Assembly (NCBI GenBank): GCA_002292015.1
Contig: DBBD01000043.1
Location: forward strand, 1-10,578
Origin: Firmicutes bacterium UBA993
GTDB lineage: Bacteria > Bacillota > Dethiobacteria > DTU022
Reading direction: 5' to 3'
Length of the DNA: 10,578 nt
In this document: positions 6,517-10,578 of the stretch, one piece after another
How positions within the stretch are numbered: position 1 is the first letter of the stretch
How the letters are laid out: each line of letters begins with the position of its first letter
Position numbers and translations under genes: made by a program
Notes under the pieces: model-generated
Told to the model about the DNA's origin: nothing
The model's database searches: none
The model's input: only the letters and a program-made list of their open reading frames with translations

Positions 6517-7470
6517 CTATTTGAGATGCAGGTCCGACAGGGCCGGAACCCCTCCTAAAGAGGTGGCAGCGATCGCTGAGCGTCTGACGGCTTCGGCTAC
6601 AGCTTCGGCCGCCATCAAACTGACCAGGGTAAGATCAGCTGCAATATTACCTTTTGAAACTGCAAAAATTGTATCGCCATCCCACATGGTGTGAACCGGC
6701 CAAATTGAACGAGCCAGACCGTCATGACCCATGCGGCAGATTTTTTCGAGTGCGGCCCCTTCAAAATAGGCATTGGTAGCAATAACTCCCAAAGTTGTAT
6801 TGCCGGGAAAGCCCGGCAGTTCCTGATTTAACATTAAATCGATAGATTTCTCCATCTTCCTGCTTTGTGGGTTAAGTGGACCAGCTAACAGGGTTCCATC
6901 CGCATCGTAAATATCGCCAAAGGCATTAACCGCTACCAGGGCGGCAACAATTAAATCACCTTTCCGGCGGACCGCTGAACCCTGGCCAGTTTTAATTGCC
7001 CCGCCTGTTCCGTAGAGCTTACCCACCGTCGCACCAGTTCCGGCCCCAACTGAACCTTCGGGCACCGGTCCATCGCCGGCAACCAGGCAAGCCTGATAAC
7101 CCATTTCCGCATCCGGCCTGATAGTACCGTCACCGATAAAAAGATCGAAAAGAACCGCTGCTGATACGATGGGAACACAAAAGGGAGCTACCATAAAACC
7201 GCAGTTTTGTTCTTCAAGAAACCGGACGACTCCCGAAGCAGCATCTAATCCGAAAGCGCTTCCCCCGGCCAAAACCAGGGCGTGAATCTCGTTTACCAGC
7301 TGGCCTGGTTTTAAGAGATCGGTTTCTCTTGTCCCCGGAGCTGAGCCGCGTACTTCAATTCCGGCCCGCATACCATCCTCGGCTATAACTACGGTAACCC
7401 CGGTTGCCGCCCCGGGGTTTGAAGCCACCCCAACCTTAATTCCTTTAACCGCCGTTAAGCCAAAATTCAT
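6517..7470 (-). CDS. P1/S58-family self-processing aminopeptidase (DmpA-like)
   Basis: A 317-residue cytoplasmic protein with no signal peptide or membrane segment. It matches the DmpA/P1 family (peptidase family S58), Ntn-like proteins that cut themselves into two chains and then release N-terminal residues from peptides, amides or beta-peptides. Family landmarks are GVTVVIAEDG (24-33), LAGGSAFGLDAASG (67-80), GAGTGATVGK (142-151), the processing site GNTTLGVIATNA (223-234) and GHDGLARSIWPVHTMWDGD (248-266). By family analogy cleavage should occur just before a Thr at 225 or 226, which becomes the nucleophile; which one is inferred. ATG at 7470 has GGGAGG at 7487-7482. It precedes fhs by 124 bases on the same strand and faces the amidohydrolase promoter. 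Its substrate cannot be told from the sequence. Confidence 0.9.
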   Translation of the reverse strand: MNFGLTAVKGIKVGVASNPGAATGVTVVIAEDGMRAGIEVRGSAPGTRETDLLKPGQLVNEIHALVLAGGSAFGLDAASGVVRFLEEQNCGFMVAPFCVPIVSAAVLFDLFIGDGTIRPDAEMGYQACLVAGDGPVPEGSVGAGTGATVGKLYGTGGAIKTGQGSAVRRKGDLIVAALVAVNAFGDIYDADGTLLAGPLNPQSRKMEKSIDLMLNQELPGFPGNTTLGVIATNAYFEGAALEKICRMGHDGLARSIWPVHTMWDGDTIFAVSKGNIAADLTLVSLMAAEAVAEAVRRSAIAATSLGGVPALSDLHLK

Positions 7471-7489
7471 GGCACTTTAGGCCTCCCAC

Positions 7490-7498
7490 TGGTATAAT
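7490..7498 (+). promoter_or_regulatory. Extended -10 promoter for the amidohydrolase
   Basis: TGGTATAAT, an exact extended -10 (TGnTATAAT). The best -35-like match is weak (ATGGCA at 7469-7474, 18-base spacer), as expected for extended -10 promoters. The predicted start of transcription is near 7505, giving a leader of about 45 bases. Confidence 0.5.
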
Positions 7499-7505
7499 TA
7501 TATCA
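7497..7505 (-). promoter_or_regulatory. Extended -10 promoter for the P1 peptidase
   Basis: On the minus strand this reads TGATATAAT, again an exact extended -10. It shares bases 7497-7498 with the opposing promoter through the palindrome TATAATTATA (7493-7502). The predicted transcription start is near 7490, leaving a leader of about 20 bases that still contains GGGAGG. No good -35 is seen. Confidence 0.5.
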
Positions 7506-7520
7506 TTGTTGAATACAATG
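7504..7520. promoter_or_regulatory. Operator-like inverted repeat in divergent promoter region
   Basis: CATTGT and ACAATG flank a 5-base centre (TGAAT), a perfect 6-base dyad. It covers the predicted plus-strand start of transcription and lies just upstream of the minus-strand -10. That is a suitable place for a repressor to affect both genes. No regulator gene is in the window and no known binding consensus is recognised. Confidence 0.35.
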
Positions 7521-7533
7521 CTATTTTTTATTT

Positions 7534-7540
7534 AAGGCGG
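7534..7540 (+). promoter_or_regulatory. Ribosome binding site of the amidohydrolase
   Basis: AAGGCGG, the same site used by folE (7-base spacer) and folP (10-base spacer) in this window. It is 9 bases before the ATC codon at 7550 and far (54 bases) from the first ATG at 7595, so it argues for initiation near 7550. Confidence 0.6.
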
Positions 7541-7549
7541 TGGCCCGCG

Positions 7550-8371
7550 ATCGTCAGGTTAATCGACAGCCATGTTCACTTATTTCCGGAAAAAATGATG
7601 GAGGCGATTTATGCTTATTTCTTAAAACACTACGGTTGGAAAATCTGTTTTCCGCCCGCTCCTGATCAGCTGCTCTCTATGCTACAAACCGACGGCGTGC
7701 AAAGATGCACGGCACTCGCCTACACTCACAAGCCTGGTTTGAGCAGCTCGCTGAACAGTTGGCTATATGAATTCGGCCGCGAAAATAGTGCCGTTGTTCC
7801 CTTTGGTGCCGTCCATCCGGCTGACAGCGATCTTGAACAGATTGTTGTTGAATGCCTGGACCATTATGATTTCCCGGGAATGAAGATTCATTGTCTTGTC
7901 CAGCGGTGCCGCCCTGACGATGAGCGGTTATTTCCCCTGTTTGAGGCCGTGGTTGAGAGATCGAAAGCAGTACTTATGCACGCCGGCAGTTTTCCTCAAC
8001 CGGCCGAAAACTTAGGGGTTATTTATGTTGAAAACCTGCTGCGTCGCTTTCCTACTTTAAAGCTGATTATTCCACACCTCGGCTTAAATGAACTCCCGGC
8101 GTATGCCGAACTACTATCCGTTTACGACGGGCTACACCTTGATACAGCTTTCGTTTTTCAAAATATAATGGTGGAAATCCCGCTCGATGTTATTATTGAT
8201 GTAATCAGACTATTCCCCAAACGCATATTCTATGGCAGCGACTTTCCTTTTATCTTAGAGCCGCCTGAAAACGGCATTGCCAGGATTAAGGCTCTTGATT
8301 TGTCTCCGGAAATTTTAGATCTACTGTTTCACCGGAATTATGAAGTTTTCCTGGCTGGTGTTGGCCGTTAA
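7550..8371 (+). CDS. Amidohydrolase (PF04909-type, ACMSD-like TIM barrel), non-canonical start
   Basis: A metal-dependent hydrolase or decarboxylase of the amidohydrolase superfamily, about 273 residues if read from ATC at 7550. Motifs in that numbering: the N-terminal metal site DSHVHLFP (6-13; H8 and H10), GMKIH (110-114), VLMHAGS (141-147, H144), IIPHLGLNE (173-181, H176) and IFYGSDFPF (226-234, D231). All expected metal and catalytic ligands are present, so the protein should be active. The frame upstream of the ATG at 7595 contains the HxH motif but no ATG, GTG, TTG or CTG back to a stop at 7478-7480. AAGGCGG lies 9 bases before ATC 7550, making an ATC start the best reading. A one-base error joining the GTG at 7540 is the alternative. 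Starting at 7595 would delete the metal site. The substrate is unknown. It is divergent from the P1 peptidase and convergent with ftsH. Confidence 0.87.
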   Translation: MVRLIDSHVHLFPEKMMEAIYAYFLKHYGWKICFPPAPDQLLSMLQTDGVQRCTALAYTHKPGLSSSLNSWLYEFGRENSAVVPFGAVHPADSDLEQIVVECLDHYDFPGMKIHCLVQRCRPDDERLFPLFEAVVERSKAVLMHAGSFPQPAENLGVIYVENLLRRFPTLKLIIPHLGLNELPAYAELLSVYDGLHLDTAFVFQNIMVEIPLDVIIDVIRLFPKRIFYGSDFPFILEPPENGIARIKALDLSPEILDLLFHRNYEVFLAGVGR

Positions 8372-8416
8372 CAACGGATCCCTGAGGGCACCATTCGCAA
8401 TCTACCCCATAGATGC

Positions 8417-8446
8417 CCCCTCTCGTTATAGGGCTTGGGCGAGGGG
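8417..8446. repeat. Imperfect GC-rich inverted repeat in convergent gap
   Basis: CCCCTC (8417-8422) pairs with GAGGGG (8441-8446) across an 18-base loop, in the 117-base gap between the amidohydrolase and ftsH. A second small dyad, CCAC-ACG-GTGG, lies at 8469-8479. Neither has a T-run on either strand, so neither is a good intrinsic terminator. The sequence resembles the GC-rich palindromic intergenic repeats found in many genomes, but only one copy is visible. Confidence 0.3.
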
Positions 8447-8488
8447 AAATGTAATCATACTGCAGGCGCCACACGGTGGGATGATAGT

Positions 8489-10495
8489 CTAATCAGGCTT
8501 CTCTGTTGTTTTGCTGCGCCCGGCAAACGAGGCGCGGCGGTCGGGTTTCTTGCTGATAACCCCAATCTTTTCTCCTTTTGTATCGGCCAGAAAACCCGAT
8601 CCATTTTCTTCGGTGCTTGTGGCTACAGTTTTTTCGTCTGTCTTTAAATTATCCGAACGATCAGCCTGAACTTCAGTATCTGCTGCCGGTAACGTTACTT
8701 TAACCGGTAACGGTTTGCCTTCCACTAAAGCTTTAATTTCCCCAGCGTCAAGTGTCTCCTTGTCAAGGAGAGTCTGCGCCAGGTTTTCCAGCTTGTCGCG
8801 CTCTTTTTCCAGGATCTCCTGTGCTTTCTGGTAGCAGTTATCGATTGTTTTCCTGATCTCCTGATCGATTGCCTTGGCGATCTCCTCGCTGTAATTACGA
8901 TCGCGGGCCAGATCGCGCCCCAGAAAGACCTGGTCATGTTTCCGGCCCAGGGTAATCGGGCCTAGGCTTTCGCTCATCCCATACTCCATGATCATCTGGC
9001 GGACAATTGAAGTGGCTCTTTCCAGGTCGTTTTGGGCACCGGTGCTGATGTCGTTTAGCACCAGTTTTTCAGCTACCCGACCGCCAAGCAGGGTGCTGAC
9101 CCGATCAAGCAGCTCTGACCTGGTCATGTAGTAGCGATCTTCTTCCGGGAACATCAGGGTGTAGCCTCCCGCCCGCCCGCGCGGAATAATCGAAACCTTG
9201 TGAACCGGATCAGTGTGTGGTAAAAGATAGCCGACCAAGGCATGCCCGGCCTCATGATAAGCAACAATTTTCTTTTCAAAGGGGCTGATGACACGGCTCG
9301 TTTTTTGTGTTCCGGCTACTACCCGCTCAATTGATTCTTCCAAATCCTGCATACCAATCCGTTTCAGTGATTTACGGGCGGCCAAAAGCGCCGCTTCGTT
9401 GACGACATTTTCTAAGTCAGCGCCGGTAAAACCAGGCGTGCCGCGGGCCAATGTTTTCAGGTCCACAGCTTCCGAAAGCTGTTTGTTCCTGGTATGAACT
9501 TTAAGGATCGCTTCGCGGCCGTTGACATCAGGCAGGCCGACAGTGATTTCACGGTCGAAACGTCCCGGCCTGAGCAGCGCCGGATCGAGAATATCCGGGC
9601 GGTTGGTAGCCGCGATAATGATGATTCCTTCATTTACGTCAAACCCGTCCATCTCAACCAGTAGCTGGTTCAGAGTCTGCTCCCGTTCATCATGACCGCC
9701 GCCTAAGCCGGCTCCTCGCTGACGGCCGACAGCATCTATCTCATCGATAAAAACGATACAGGGCGAATTTTTCTTGGCATTTTCAAACATATCACGTACC
9801 CGGGAAGCGCCAACCCCGACAAACATTTCAACAAAATCAGAACCGCTGATGCTGAAAAAAGGCACATCCGCTTCGCCGGCCACAGCCCTTGCCAGCAGAG
9901 TTTTACCCGTACCGGGAGGGCCAACCAGCAGTACACCCTTGGGGATTCTGGCCCCAATTTCGATATATTTACGAGGGTCTTTCAGAAAATCAACTATTTC
10001 TGAAAGCTCGGCCCGCTCTTCATCGGCACCGGCAACATCCTGAAAAGTAACCTTCTTTTTTTCTGCTTCCTGCAAGCGGGCCCGGCTTCTGCCGAAATTC
10101 ATAACCTTGTTGCCTCCGCCTTGGGTCTGCTGCATTAAGAAAAAGAAAATCCCGATCAGCAGCAGGAACGGTAACAAGTAGGTAAGGGCGCTTTGCCACC
10201 ATTTTGGTCCCCGGGGCGGATATGTATTCAATTTTATCTCGTTGGCGAGCAGCAATTCAGTCAGGTTATGATCGTCCGGCCGGATTGTTTTTACCACCGT
10301 ACCGTCATTTAATGTCGCTTCAATTTCGCTGCCGTACATGTCAACGCTGACAACTTCTTCCTGCTCTACCCGTTGAAGCAGTTGATCATAGGAAATCTCC
10401 TCCGGGGGGGTGGTACGATTAAAAGATGACAACAAAATAAACACTACCAGGGCAATGACCAGGTAGAATGTAATTTGTCTTAAAAATGGGCTCAA
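8489..10495 (-). CDS. ftsH: ATP-dependent zinc metalloprotease FtsH
   Basis: Hexameric membrane-anchored AAA protease that degrades misfolded membrane proteins and some cytosolic regulators. 668 residues: membrane helix about 8-24, extracytoplasmic domain about 25-101, second helix about 102-121, then the AAA module and peptidase. Visible are Walker A GPPGTGKT (192-199), the pore loop MFVGVG (224-229), Walker B IVFIDEIDA (247-255), the second region of homology with arginine fingers R309 and R312 (ATNRP to GRFDR, 296-314), zinc site HEAGH (414-418, E415 catalytic) and third ligand D490 in STGAQNDLERAT. Residues from about 597 form a hydrophilic, probably disordered tail. The start is TTG at 10495, 7 bases after GGAGG (10507-10503); no better start is seen. 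In Bacillus ftsH also lies near folate genes, though in a different arrangement. Confidence 0.98.
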   Translation of the reverse strand: MSPFLRQITFYLVIALVVFILLSSFNRTTPPEEISYDQLLQRVEQEEVVSVDMYGSEIEATLNDGTVVKTIRPDDHNLTELLLANEIKLNTYPPRGPKWWQSALTYLLPFLLLIGIFFFLMQQTQGGGNKVMNFGRSRARLQEAEKKKVTFQDVAGADEERAELSEIVDFLKDPRKYIEIGARIPKGVLLVGPPGTGKTLLARAVAGEADVPFFSISGSDFVEMFVGVGASRVRDMFENAKKNSPCIVFIDEIDAVGRQRGAGLGGGHDEREQTLNQLLVEMDGFDVNEGIIIIAATNRPDILDPALLRPGRFDREITVGLPDVNGREAILKVHTRNKQLSEAVDLKTLARGTPGFTGADLENVVNEAALLAARKSLKRIGMQDLEESIERVVAGTQKTSRVISPFEKKIVAYHEAGHALVGYLLPHTDPVHKVSIIPRGRAGGYTLMFPEEDRYYMTRSELLDRVSTLLGGRVAEKLVLNDISTGAQNDLERATSIVRQMIMEYGMSESLGPITLGRKHDQVFLGRDLARDRNYSEEIAKAIDQEIRKTIDNCYQKAQEILEKERDKLENLAQTLLDKETLDAGEIKALVEGKPLPVKVTLPAADTEVQADRSDNLKTDEKTVATSTEENGSGFLADTKGEKIGVISKKPDRRASFAGRSKTTEKPD

Positions 10496-10538
10496 ATGGA
10501 ATCCTCCTCTCCTGCAAACGCCTTAAAGTCTAAACCAA

Positions 10539-10567
10539 ATTCTAACACAGTGTAAGAGCAGAAGCAA
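10539..10567 (-). promoter_or_regulatory. Probable sigma-A promoter of ftsH
   Basis: On the minus strand TTGCTT (10567-10562) and TAGAAT (10544-10539) are separated by exactly 17 bases; the -10 matches the consensus at five of six positions. The predicted start is near 10532, a leader of about 37 bases that contains the AGGAGG site. No heat-shock CIRCE element is visible in the 83 bases available. Confidence 0.5.
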
Positions 10568-10578
10568 CGAAGGTAAAA

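Noticed and set aside
7595..7600. ATG pair at 7595/7598 as the amidohydrolase start
   Set aside because: It would remove D6, H8 and H10 of the metal site, and the nearest ribosome site is 54 bases away. Kept only as a fallback.
8417..8479. Terminators for the amidohydrolase and ftsH
   Set aside because: The two small dyads lack T-runs on both strands, and the larger has a long loop; they cannot be supported as intrinsic terminators.

Overview
The window looks like a chromosomal housekeeping region of a mid-GC Gram-positive bacterium, most likely a member of the Clostridia (Peptococcaceae/Moorella-like). The reasons are strong purine-rich ribosome binding sites (AAGGCGG, GGAGG, AAGGAGG), frequent GTG and TTG starts, a compact folate operon lying near ftsH (as it does in Bacillus), and a catabolic/acetogenic-type formate-tetrahydrofolate ligase. 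No phage, insertion sequence, CRISPR array, rRNA or tRNA is visible. The lineage is inferred from gene content and style, not from a marker gene search.

Layout. Bases 1-4444 (+ strand) form one tightly packed run: a CPBP-like membrane protein cut by the left window edge, then folE, an HD-domain metal phosphohydrolase, folP with an extra N-terminal domain, folB and folK. Gaps in the run are 22 bases or less, so it is probably one transcript. It ends in a 184-base convergent gap holding a long-range hairpin and a strong bidirectional terminator. The minus strand then carries fhs (4629-6392) and a P1/S58-family peptidase (6517-7470). A 79-base divergent region follows, with two extended -10 promoters facing each other on one palindrome. 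A metal-dependent amidohydrolase runs rightward from about 7550 to 8371 and meets ftsH (8489-10495, minus strand). A likely sigma-A promoter for ftsH sits at the right edge.

How the genes work together. FolE makes dihydroneopterin triphosphate from GTP; FolB, FolK and FolP convert dihydroneopterin to dihydropteroate. The step between them, removal of the triphosphate (FolQ), has no Nudix gene here, and the HD protein between folE and folP is a natural candidate for it. Fhs loads formate onto the finished tetrahydrofolate, so the folate operon and fhs form a one-carbon block. The peptidase and the amidohydrolase appear to be controlled together but have no visible link to folate. FtsH is the membrane AAA protease.

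Most notable points: the HD protein with a C-x2-C-x2-C-x2-C tail as a possible missing folate phosphatase; an amidohydrolase whose metal-binding HxH motif lies upstream of every ATG/GTG/TTG in its frame, with a good Shine-Dalgarno before an ATC codon; a CPBP-family protein that has lost its catalytic residues; and the face-to-face promoter pair.
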